This document shows positions 45,923 through 55,434 of a stretch of DNA of 64,000 nt, in pieces. The translations under genes and the position numbers were made by a program. The notes under the pieces are model-generated. The model did not search any database. It had not been told where the DNA came from and worked only from the letters and a program-made list of their open reading frames with translations. Origin of the DNA: Leptolyngbya iicbica LK (GTDB taxonomy: Bacteria > Cyanobacteriota > Cyanobacteriia > Phormidesmidales > Phormidesmidaceae). Where the stretch lies: positions 878,814 through 942,813 of the forward strand of contig NZ_QVFV01000001.1 of NCBI RefSeq assembly GCF_004212215.1, in the 5' to 3' direction. Each line of letters opens with the position of its first letter. Within the stretch, counting starts at the first letter, position 1.

Positions 45923-46717
45923 TTATGCCTGCTCACAGAGATGGGTGATGGCGGTAACAGTCAACTCCGTGAGTTGGGGTACCACCATATCGGCCCCGGC
46001 AGCTTTGAGGCGATCGCCATACTCAGCGGCATAGGCGGCCCCGGCCGCCACCACATGGGGGGGCAAAATGCCGACCCCCAACCAAACCCCATCAGGGCGC
46101 TGGTCTTTTGCCCGCTGCACAGTTTGCATATCCGCTACCGTGTCCCCCGCATAGAGAATCGGCACATCGGCCCCTCCCCCTAAGCGTTCCGCCGCTTGAA
46201 AGAACCCCGTCGGATCAGGCTTGCTCGGTGCATCATGCATCGCAATCAGCAGCGGCTCGACTAATCCCAACCGCTGCTCCAGAATAAACTTCGCCGACCC
46301 TCGGGTCGCCCCGCTAAAAAAGCCCCAGGCGACATCGCCCTCGGTCAAATGCTCAAAATACTGGGGCGTCACCAGCAACGGCTCTTGGGTGATGTAGCCC
46401 GTCCATTGCGCCGGATCTTCGAGCATCGGCCCCCGATATCGTCGTTGAAAGAAATCTACGATCGCGTCGAAATCAAGCGCGATCGCCTCCCGCGCCTTAC
46501 CTCTCGCCTCAAAATAACGATAGATGAACTCCTGCGAGGCTTCCCAATCATTATTCCAACTCCCTTCAGCTTTGAGTTGGTCAATGTCCGTTGGCGAGGG
46601 ACGATAGCGTCCTTGGGTAAAGTGTTCAACGGTATCGGCCAAAGCTCGACGATACGACCCGCCCACATCTCGAATCACGCCATCAATATCAAAGATTGCG
46701 ATCGCCTTTATGGACAT
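45923..46717 (-). CDS. HAD-superfamily IA hydrolase (TIGR01548-like)
   Basis: A 264-residue phosphatase-fold protein. HAD motif I is FDIDGVIRDVGGSYRRAL, with the nucleophile in DID. A Ser/Thr motif II lies in FFSGATRG, the Lys of motif III in PSKPDPTGF, and the acidic motif IV in YAGDTVADM. The DGVIRDVGGSYR start is that of the TIGR01548 group, whose eukaryotic relatives are fused to histidine biosynthesis domains; the substrate is unknown. It is the first gene of a pair with the methyltransferase and diverges from the gene at 46842. Confidence 0.9.
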   Translation of the reverse strand: MSIKAIAIFDIDGVIRDVGGSYRRALADTVEHFTQGRYRPSPTDIDQLKAEGSWNNDWEASQEFIYRYFEARGKAREAIALDFDAIVDFFQRRYRGPMLEDPAQWTGYITQEPLLVTPQYFEHLTEGDVAWGFFSGATRGSAKFILEQRLGLVEPLLIAMHDAPSKPDPTGFFQAAERLGGGADVPILYAGDTVADMQTVQRAKDQRPDGVWLGVGILPPHVVAAGAAYAAEYGDRLKAAGADMVVPQLTELTVTAITHLCEQA

Positions 46718-46841
46718 CGGCCCTGCCTCAACGTAGTTAAGCTAGTAAACACAATGACTCCTGGATTGGCAACCCGTAATTGGGCCTCGATACCCACCTG
46801 GGTCAACCACCAGTTGCCACCGCCAACAAACGGTATAGCCC

Positions 46842-47378
46842 ATGAAAGAACTGGCCCAAACCTGGACACACTGGCGTTACCAGTATTATCTCGACGTTCG
46901 CTGGGCCAGCGACTGCCTGTGGCTATCCGTTCAGCAGAAAAAAGGCGACACTACACAACTCCCGCATTGGAAACACTTCGGCATCCGCTGGGAGCATCCT
47001 CGCTGCATCTCCGTTAAGACCCGTTGGCCTCCAGAGGCAAAACATGACAGTACGGACAAATCCCAGGACGGGCAATTGCTCACGCCCAGTCAGCAAATAG
47101 AAGACGATCCGATAGAACAGCTGAGGACATCGTTATGCGAACGAGCCGCTAAAATCCAAGCGATTCAGGCGCGTTTTGGTCCCGATATGCCAGAAGAGTA
47201 CCGAATCGAGATACTCAACACGGCGCAAGCAGTCATTGACTATTGGCAGGATGGCGGCAAGCATGAGCGTTGCTACAAAGCCCGCTGGAAGTTCGAGCAC
47301 GCCCCCGTCAACTTCAGCGGCCCTCAATGCTCACGGGCTCTCGGTCGCGCCTTCTTCGGCTTGGATGCGGATGACTAA
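46842..47378 (+). CDS. Hypothetical protein with a PSRP-3/Ycf65-like C-terminus
   Basis: A 178-residue protein. Its C-terminal part EILNTAQAVIDYWQDGGK resembles [18 protein letters not shown] of the PSRP-3/Ycf65 gene 0.4 kb downstream. The N-terminal YLDVRWASDCLWLSVQQ loosely matches [17 protein letters not shown]. The middle (~50-100) is polar and unlike PSRP-3. The simplest inference is a diverged, enlarged paralogue with a changed role. ATG 46842 follows a short purine stretch. Confidence 0.65.
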   Translation: MKELAQTWTHWRYQYYLDVRWASDCLWLSVQQKKGDTTQLPHWKHFGIRWEHPRCISVKTRWPPEAKHDSTDKSQDGQLLTPSQQIEDDPIEQLRTSLCERAAKIQAIQARFGPDMPEEYRIEILNTAQAVIDYWQDGGKHERCYKARWKFEHAPVNFSGPQCSRALGRAFFGLDADD

Positions 47379-47732
47379 CGAGGGTCAGCGAGAGCTGAGT
47401 TAATCGCATGTCTGAGATTGAATGCTGGCACAGCGTGCATCTACGAGCAACTGGGCTGGGGCAAGAAAAGTGCCAACAGCCGGTCACAGATCTTTGATGG
47501 ATCTTCCTAATAGTTAGAGGCGACTCAACAGCTATATGCCTACCCGACTGAGTCGGCTCCGATTAGCTTGCAAACGTCAACACAACGGCTGCTTGTTGCT
47601 TGCCGTTGGTTGCTGGAGAGCTGTATTACGGTTAGCGGGGCGATCGCCCATCCTCCTTCGTGTACTCAATCATCCAACATGCGGTGCTAACGCCAAGTTC
47701 GGCACCTTACAGATTTACCGCTTTAAGATATT
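47379..47732. other. Intergenic region between PSRP-3-like gene and PSRP-3
   Basis: 354 bp; an 81-codon frame at 47536-47781 overlaps the PSRP-3 start and is Arg/Leu-rich without family. No structure recognised; it must contain the PSRP-3 promoter. Confidence 0.4.
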
Positions 47733-48086
47733 ATGGAGGACTGTAGTTTTGAAAGGGGGTTTGCGGTGGAGGCTGCATTAGAAACCAGCGCCCGGTTCGT
47801 ACTCAAGGTGCTTTGGCTCGATAAAGATGTCGCGTTAGCGGTTGATCAAGTCGTTGGTAAGGGCACGAGCCCGCTGACAGCTTACTTCTTTTGGCCTCGC
47901 AACGATGCTTGGGAACAAATGAAGGCTGAACTTGAAGGTAAAAGCTGGATTTCCGAAGAAGAGCGCGTAGAGCTGCTCAATACTGCCACTGAAATCATTA
48001 ACTATTGGCAAGAGGAAGGCAAGGGCAAGCCCATGCGGGTCGCTCAAGAAAAGTTTAAGAACGTTCTGTTCACAGGTAGTTCGTGA
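47733..48086 (+). CDS. Small ribosomal subunit protein PSRP-3 / Ycf65 (cS23)
   Basis: Ribosomal protein shared by cyanobacteria and plastids, bound near the foot of the 30S subunit. Recognised from [21 protein letters not shown], then [16 protein letters not shown] and [20 protein letters not shown] 47733 gives 117 residues, but GTG 47766 (106 residues, preceded by AAAGGGGG) may be the true start. It converges with atpC, and a bidirectional terminator lies between. Confidence 0.93.
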   Translation: MEDCSFERGFAVEAALETSARFVLKVLWLDKDVALAVDQVVGKGTSPLTAYFFWPRNDAWEQMKAELEGKSWISEEERVELLNTATEIINYWQEEGKGKPMRVAQEKFKNVLFTGSS

Positions 48087-48150
48087 AGACTGGGGACATC
48101 AGCCCATCGGTAATATTGCCGCCCCCCAGTAAAGCCTGAATCAAACCATT

Positions 48151-48184
48151 AAAAAGCGACTGTTCAATGAACAGCCGCTTTTTT
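48151..48184. terminator. Bidirectional intrinsic terminator
   Basis: AAAAAGCG-A-CTGTTC pairs with GAACAG-C-CGCTTTTTT around AAT, with one mismatch. T-runs on both strands suit the convergent PSRP-3 and atpC genes. Confidence 0.88.
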
Positions 48185-48242
48185 GTGGCTAATGACGATA
48201 GCTATCGTTGCGGAGGCAAAATCTCAGCAGCATTCAGCAATG

Positions 48243-48650
48243 CTAAACCGCACCACCTGCTGCTTGCAGACGCGCCCGCGCCCGACGTAACTCTTGCTTG
48301 GCTTGCAGAGACGCCCGACGATCATCGGCAGAAACCGTGTTGACCGCAGTCTGCGCCGCCTCAAAAGCACTACGGGCTTCATCCTGATCGATATTGCTGC
48401 CCTGCTCAGCGCCCCGCACCAGAATGGTGACTTCGTCATTATCGACTTCGGCAAAGCCACCCATGACGGCGATCGCCACCCACTCTTTCTCAGGGCGAAC
48501 TCGCATGACACCGATATCTAAGGCCGTCATCAACGGCGCGTGCCCACCTAAAATACCGAGTTGCCCAGTCGTACTCGGCAAAATAATTTCTTCCGCTTCT
48601 GCATCCCAGACCGTTTTGTCGGGAGCGATTACTCGCACGGTTAAAGACAT
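48243..48650 (-). CDS. atpC: F1F0 ATP synthase subunit epsilon
   Basis: Central-stalk subunit that couples rotation to catalysis and inhibits ATP hydrolysis. The 135-residue protein begins [46 protein letters not shown], the standard beta-sandwich, and ends in two helices ([27 protein letters not shown]). It follows the beta-subunit gene by 87 bp. This two-gene arrangement, separate from the other atp genes, is the cyanobacterial and plastid pattern. Confidence 0.97.
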   Translation of the reverse strand: MSLTVRVIAPDKTVWDAEAEEIILPSTTGQLGILGGHAPLMTALDIGVMRVRPEKEWVAIAVMGGFAEVDNDEVTILVRGAEQGSNIDQDEARSAFEAAQTAVNTVSADDRRASLQAKQELRRARARLQAAGGAV

Positions 48651-48737
48651 GATGGATTAAACCGCTCTTTTAACAAGACAAATGTACAAACAGGAGCCGA
48701 ATTACTCACGTTTCATCAGCTCCTGCCAATCCGCGAA

Positions 48738-50638
<1,901 letters not shown>

Positions 50639-52777
50639 ATGGCCCAAGCCACAAAATCCAAGTCCTCTGTTGATTTGAGCGACCCGCAATATTATTTCAA
50701 CCGAGAGCTGAGCTGGCTGGCGTTCAACGATCGCGTGCTACACGAAGCGATCGATCCCCGCACTCCGTTTCTTGAAAGGGTCAAATTCATTGCGATTTAC
50801 AGCTCTAACCTGGACGAATTTTTTATGGTGCGGGTGTCAGGCTTGATGGAGCAAGTCAGTGCTGGGGTCAAAACTAAAACGGCCGATGGGTTAGGGCCAG
50901 CCGCCGTGATGGATGCCATTCGCGCCCATCTGCGACCGCAGTTGCAAAAGCAGCATCATTTTTTTCAACAGGAGTTGCGGCCTCAGCTACAAGCCCACAA
51001 CGTCTACTTACTTGACTACAGCGAATTTAATTCTGCCCAGCAGGCCTATCTCAAAGAATATTTTGAGCGGCAGATTTTTCCGGTGTTGACGCCTCTGAGC
51101 GTTGATCCGGCCCATCCGTTTCCCCGACTGTCGAACCTGAGCCTGAATCTGGCCGTCGCGGTGACCAATCCCGAAACCAAGATTCAGAAGTTTGCGCGGG
51201 TAAAGGTGCCGAATAATTTGCCGCGCTTCATTGGGTTGCCGCCAGAGTTAGTTGATGAGGAGACCGTGTGGGCTGGCACCACGCTGGAGGAAATCATTGC
51301 CCATCATCTGACTTACCTGTTTCCTGGTATGGAGATTTCGGGCCACTACTTATTTCGGATTACGCGGGATGCGGATTTTCCGGTACGGGAAGACGAGTCG
51401 GATGATTTGCTAGTGGCCATGGAGGAAGAAATTAGCAAGCGACGACTCGAAGGCTTTGTCTGTCGCCTCGAAATTGAGTCAGCGATGCCGACAGATCTGC
51501 GAGAAGGGCTCATGCAGGAATTGCAGGTCGCCGAAGAAGATATTTACGAACTGGACGGGGTGCTGGATCTCAAGGATCTGTTCTTTTTCTTGTCGATGCC
51601 GTTGCCACAGCTCAAAGATCAGCCCTGGTCAGCGGTGACGCCACCCCGATTGAAAAGTGTAGAGCGCGGTGAAGAGAGCATTTTTAGCGCGATCCGCAAG
51701 CGCGATGTCTTGGTTCATCATCCCTATGAGTCGTTTTCGGCTTCGGTGCAGGCGTTTGTGGAGAAGGCGGCACTAGATCCGCATGTGTTGACTATCAAAA
51801 TGACGCTTTATCGCACGTCGGGAGATTCACCGATTGTGCGATCGCTGATTGCGGCAGCAGAAAATGGCAAACAAGTGGTGGCCCTGGTAGAAATCAAGGC
51901 TCGCTTTGACGAAAAGAACAACATCATCTGGGCGCGCAAGTTAGAAGATGCAGGCGTGCACGTGGTGTATGGCGTGGTGGGCTTGAAAACTCACACCAAA
52001 ACGACGTTGGTAGTGCGGCAAGAGGGCGATCGCATTCGCCGCTACGTCCACATTGGTACCGGCAACTACAACCCCAAAACCTCGAAGCTGTACACCGATT
52101 TGGGCATTCTCAGCGCGCGGGATGATCTGGGTGCGGATTTGACCGATGTGTTCAACTTTTTGACGGGCTATTCGCGCCAGACCAATTATCGGCGGCTGCT
52201 GGTGGCGCCCTTGACCTTGCGCCAGGGCATGTTGCAGCTGATCGAGCGAGAAGTGGCTCATGTGAAAGCGGGGGAACCGGGGCGGATTATCGCCAAAATG
52301 AATTCTCTAGTCGATGCGGAGATGATTCGAGCGCTGTATCGAGCATCGCAGGCGGGTGTAGAAATTGATTTAATTGTGCGGGGTATCTGCTGTTTGCGGC
52401 CCGGGGTACCAGGGGTTAGCGATCGCATTCGCGTGATCAGCGTGATTGGCCGCTTTTTAGAGCACGCTCGCATTTTTTACTTCACCAACAATGGTGAGGA
52501 GGAAATCTATATCGGTAGTGCCGACTGGATGCCCCGCAACCTCGACCGCCGGGTGGAAGCCGTGACGCCGGTGCTGGATACCGACGCCGTGCAAGAACTC
52601 AAAGATATTTTGGAAATTATGCTGGCGGATAATCGCTTTGCCTGGGACTTGGGGGCTGATGGCCAGTTTGTGCAACGGCAGCCCAGCGAAGGAGAACCCG
52701 TCATTAGCACCCATGATCAGCTCATGGAGCGGACGCTGAAACGCGATCGCGGCGGCACCATCGACAGCATCGCCTAA
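50639..52777 (+). CDS. ppk1: Polyphosphate kinase 1
   Basis: Polymerises the gamma-phosphate of ATP into polyphosphate, reversibly. The 712-residue protein shows the N-domain start FNRELSWLAFNDRVLHEA, SNLDEFFMVRVSGL, the head domain HPFPRLSNLSLNLAV, and the phospholipase-D-like catalytic part with two key histidines: GLKTHTKTTLVVR (the one that is phosphorylated) and YVHIGTGNYN. ATG 50639 is the normal start. A Na/Pi cotransporter gene follows on the same strand, which suggests a local phosphate theme. Confidence 0.97.
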   Translation: MAQATKSKSSVDLSDPQYYFNRELSWLAFNDRVLHEAIDPRTPFLERVKFIAIYSSNLDEFFMVRVSGLMEQVSAGVKTKTADGLGPAAVMDAIRAHLRPQLQKQHHFFQQELRPQLQAHNVYLLDYSEFNSAQQAYLKEYFERQIFPVLTPLSVDPAHPFPRLSNLSLNLAVAVTNPETKIQKFARVKVPNNLPRFIGLPPELVDEETVWAGTTLEEIIAHHLTYLFPGMEISGHYLFRITRDADFPVREDESDDLLVAMEEEISKRRLEGFVCRLEIESAMPTDLREGLMQELQVAEEDIYELDGVLDLKDLFFFLSMPLPQLKDQPWSAVTPPRLKSVERGEESIFSAIRKRDVLVHHPYESFSASVQAFVEKAALDPHVLTIKMTLYRTSGDSPIVRSLIAAAENGKQVVALVEIKARFDEKNNIIWARKLEDAGVHVVYGVVGLKTHTKTTLVVRQEGDRIRRYVHIGTGNYNPKTSKLYTDLGILSARDDLGADLTDVFNFLTGYSRQTNYRRLLVAPLTLRQGMLQLIEREVAHVKAGEPGRIIAKMNSLVDAEMIRALYRASQAGVEIDLIVRGICCLRPGVPGVSDRIRVISVIGRFLEHARIFYFTNNGEEEIYIGSADWMPRNLDRRVEAVTPVLDTDAVQELKDILEIMLADNRFAWDLGADGQFVQRQPSEGEPVISTHDQLMERTLKRDRGGTIDSIA

Positions 52778-52910
52778 ATGTTGCATCGCTCGTCAACCCA
52801 GGTTCCCGTTGGCAAAGGAACTCGCCGCTATAGGCTTTGTCACAATCGCCCTGTGAGCGATCGCTTTTTGGTATGAGTAGCCATGCGATGTCGCAACGGA
52901 GCTAGCCGCG

Positions 52911-54503
52911 ATTAATCTCTCGGTCACCATTGCAGAAGCCCTGGGCGGCCTTGGTCTATTCCTGCTCGGAATGACAGTGATGACCGATGGCCTGCGATCG
53001 CTGGCGGGCAATGCCATGCGATCGGCACTGATGCGGTTTACCAAAACGCCCGTGTCAGGAGCCCTGACCGGAGCGGTGACGACGGCGCTGCTGCAATCGT
53101 CAAGTGCCACCACCGTCGCGACGGTGGGATTTGTCAGTGCCGGACTCCTCCGCTTTGAGAATGCGCTGGGCATCATTTTTGGGGCCAATCTGGGCACCAC
53201 CGTCACGGGTTGGCTCGTAGCGATTCTGGGCTTCAAACTACAGCTCGATACGGCGGTGCTGCCGCTGATTTTCATCGGCGCGAGTCTGAAGCTGTTCGCC
53301 GGGGAGAACTACGCCAAGGTCGGGATGGCGATCGCCGGATTTGGCCTGATCTTTGTCGGCATCAGTACCCTGCAAACAGCGATGGGCGAGGTGCAAGGGG
53401 TGATCACGCCGGAGCGCCTGCCCAGCGATACGTGGCTGGGCCGATTGCAACTGGTGACCCTGGGCATCATCGCGACCATCATCACCCAATCCTCGAGTGC
53501 CGGGGTGGCGACAACGTTGGCGGCGCTCTATGCCGGGGCGATCAACTTTGCTCAAGCAGCGGCGTTGGTCATCGGTATGGATGTCGGTACGACCGTCACG
53601 GCCATGATCGCCACCCTGGGCGGTTCTGTGGATACGCGGCGAACGGGACTCTCCCACGTCATGTACAACGTCATTACCGCCGCGATCGCCCTCACGCTGA
53701 TTACACCTTATGTCTCGATTTGGGAGGCGATCGCCCCAGGGCAGCTCACCCAAAATGCCGAAATCGGCCTCGTCGCGTTTCACACCAGTTTCAACATCGT
53801 CGGGGTGCTGTTGCTGCTGCCCTTCACCGCGCAGTTTGCCCGGTTGATTACGCACCTGCTGCCAGGCCATGGCCCTACCTTTACCGATGGCTTGAGCCAC
53901 GAACTGCTCGACCAGCCAGATCTCGCTCTCCGGGCGGCGCAAATCTCTATTCAGTCAGAGTTCATCGCCCTGTTGCAGCATATTCATGCCATTCTCGGAC
54001 ACACCAACGGCCAGCTCGCGGAACTCCCGGCTTTGCAGGTGGCTCTCGACGAAACCCACAGCTATCTCGACAGCATCCAGCTCCGCAGCACCCACGCTAA
54101 CCAACTGGAACGCTTAATCGCGATGATGCACGCCCTCGATCATTTGCAACGCATCCACGAGCGCTGCGAAGAAGATGAAGACCGCGCCTACACGGCCCAA
54201 AGAACGGTAGATTTGGCAGCGGAATATCGGCTGCTGGTGGAGAGTGTAGATGAGGCGATCGCCGCCCTGCAAAGCAGTGATTGGTATCAAGCCAACCAAA
54301 TTGCGACCACCAGCGCTAAACACATTCACCAACAGGTGCGCCCCTATCGCGACCAGACCATTGCCCAAATGGCGCAAGGCGAACTTGATGTCGTGCAAGG
54401 CACAGCCCGCCTGGAAGCGATTCGCTGGTTGCGGCGCGTCAGTAAACACATCGCCCGGATTACAGGGCACATGCAGCAGGCCACTTTAGCGATCGGAAAA
54501 TGA
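52911..54503 (+). CDS. Na/Pi cotransporter family protein with PhoU-like tail; atypical start
   Basis: Membrane protein for Na+-coupled phosphate uptake or a related anion. It has the duplicated signature LLQSSSATTVATV and ITQSSSAGVATTL, GANLGTTVTG, GMDVGTTVTAMIATLGG, and a C-terminal PhoU-like helical domain (~residues 340-530). The in-frame ATG at 52971 would cut into the first membrane segment: the family's LGGLGLFLLGM lies just before it and is encoded here in frame. Upstream of that ATG there is no ATG, GTG or TTG back to the stop at 52878. ATT 52911 with CGGAG 8-9 nt upstream is the best candidate start. A sequencing error or disruption is the alternative. Confidence 0.85.
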   Translation: MNLSVTIAEALGGLGLFLLGMTVMTDGLRSLAGNAMRSALMRFTKTPVSGALTGAVTTALLQSSSATTVATVGFVSAGLLRFENALGIIFGANLGTTVTGWLVAILGFKLQLDTAVLPLIFIGASLKLFAGENYAKVGMAIAGFGLIFVGISTLQTAMGEVQGVITPERLPSDTWLGRLQLVTLGIIATIITQSSSAGVATTLAALYAGAINFAQAAALVIGMDVGTTVTAMIATLGGSVDTRRTGLSHVMYNVITAAIALTLITPYVSIWEAIAPGQLTQNAEIGLVAFHTSFNIVGVLLLLPFTAQFARLITHLLPGHGPTFTDGLSHELLDQPDLALRAAQISIQSEFIALLQHIHAILGHTNGQLAELPALQVALDETHSYLDSIQLRSTHANQLERLIAMMHALDHLQRIHERCEEDEDRAYTAQRTVDLAAEYRLLVESVDEAIAALQSSDWYQANQIATTSAKHIHQQVRPYRDQTIAQMAQGELDVVQGTARLEAIRWLRRVSKHIARITGHMQQATLAIGK

Positions 54504-54520
54504 AAGCGTGCTTAATGCGT

Positions 54521-55126
54521 TCACTCAGTGACATCACCCGATGCTGGTGGAGTTGGTTCCAGGGTCACATCTTCATACAGCGCGGCCAGCGTCTCGACGA
54601 ACTGTAGGCTTTGCAGTTCAAATGTTGCCGTCTCGTCAGCGGGGGTATAGCTCTGCAACAGCCAAAGGTTATCTGGCGTCCGGCGAAAGCATTCCACTCG
54701 CTCATGGCGAGTATTGATGATCACGTACTCTTCCAGCGTGTCGAGGCTCTGATAATCGGTAAATTTGTCGCCTCGGTCAAAAGCCTCCGTCGAATCCGAC
54801 AGCACCTCTACAATCAGCTTAGGAAAACGCTTATACGTCGAAGTCTCCGCATCTCGCGCATCGCAGGTGACCACCACATCGGGATAGTAAAAGCAGTTCT
54901 TGGCATCGACGCGCACTTTCATATCAGCGATGTAAACCCGACAGCCTGTACCGCGTACATGACTACGCAGCAGGGCGAATAGGTTGCCCGCGATCGTGAC
55001 ATGCACATCACTCGCGCCCGCCATCGCAAACGCCTGGCCGTCAATATATTCGTGTTTGGTTAGGCTCTCCGCCTCGAAGCGCAGATACTCATCCGGCGTC
55101 AATGCGGGTTGAGGAGACGCAATCAT
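54521..55126 (-). CDS. Uma2-family (DUF820) putative endonuclease
   Basis: A 201-residue member of the Uma2 group with the canonical pattern: LTPDEYLRFEAESLTKHEYIDGQAFAMAGAS, then FYYPDVVVTCD (Asp), RFPKLIVEVLSDSTEAFDRGDKF (E-V-L-S) and YQSLDTLEEYVIIN. Its catalytic-type motif is more complete than in the copy at 22187. ATG 55126 is preferred over TTG 55141. It converges with the Na/Pi cotransporter, 17 bp away. The function of the family in cyanobacteria remains unclear. Confidence 0.93.
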   Translation of the reverse strand: MIASPQPALTPDEYLRFEAESLTKHEYIDGQAFAMAGASDVHVTIAGNLFALLRSHVRGTGCRVYIADMKVRVDAKNCFYYPDVVVTCDARDAETSTYKRFPKLIVEVLSDSTEAFDRGDKFTDYQSLDTLEEYVIINTRHERVECFRRTPDNLWLLQSYTPADETATFELQSLQFVETLAALYEDVTLEPTPPASGDVTE

Positions 55127-55271
55127 GCCGCAATCACCCAATCGCTGGTTCCATTTTAGACAGCCTTCACCAGATAGCCCCGCATCGCCCGACCAATCAT
55201 GTAAAAATGTTTCTTAAACCTTATTCAGTTTGAGAACTGGAGTTTGACATCAGCGAGGCAACCTTACCTGG

Positions 55272-55331
55272 CCTCTCCTTATGAAGGAGAGGAATCAGAA
55301 TTTGCTTAAACCTCTCCTTCATAAGGAGAGG
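55272..55331. repeat. Pair of hairpins in inverted orientation
   Basis: CCTCTCCTT-ATG-AAGGAGAGG (55272-55292) and CCTCTCCTT-CAT-AAGGAGAGG (55311-55331) are each a perfect 9-bp hairpin and are exact reverse complements of each other, so they can also pair together across 18 bp. Likely a dispersed palindromic repeat. Confidence 0.85.
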
Positions 55332-55434
55332 GGTCGCAGGCGGTGAGGTTAACCCGACTATCCCAACTCCACTTGATGAACCTGGATGAGATTGATCGCC
55401 ATTTTAGAAATCACTTACGGCTGACGCTCCTGCT

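Noticed and set aside
53210-54100. 296-codon frame inside the Na/Pi cotransporter gene
   Set aside because: Arg/His-rich shadow frame of a recognised membrane protein.
55142-55434. Cobalamin or SAM riboswitch ahead of metH
   Set aside because: None of the conserved riboswitch core sequences was found; only the paired hairpins are present.
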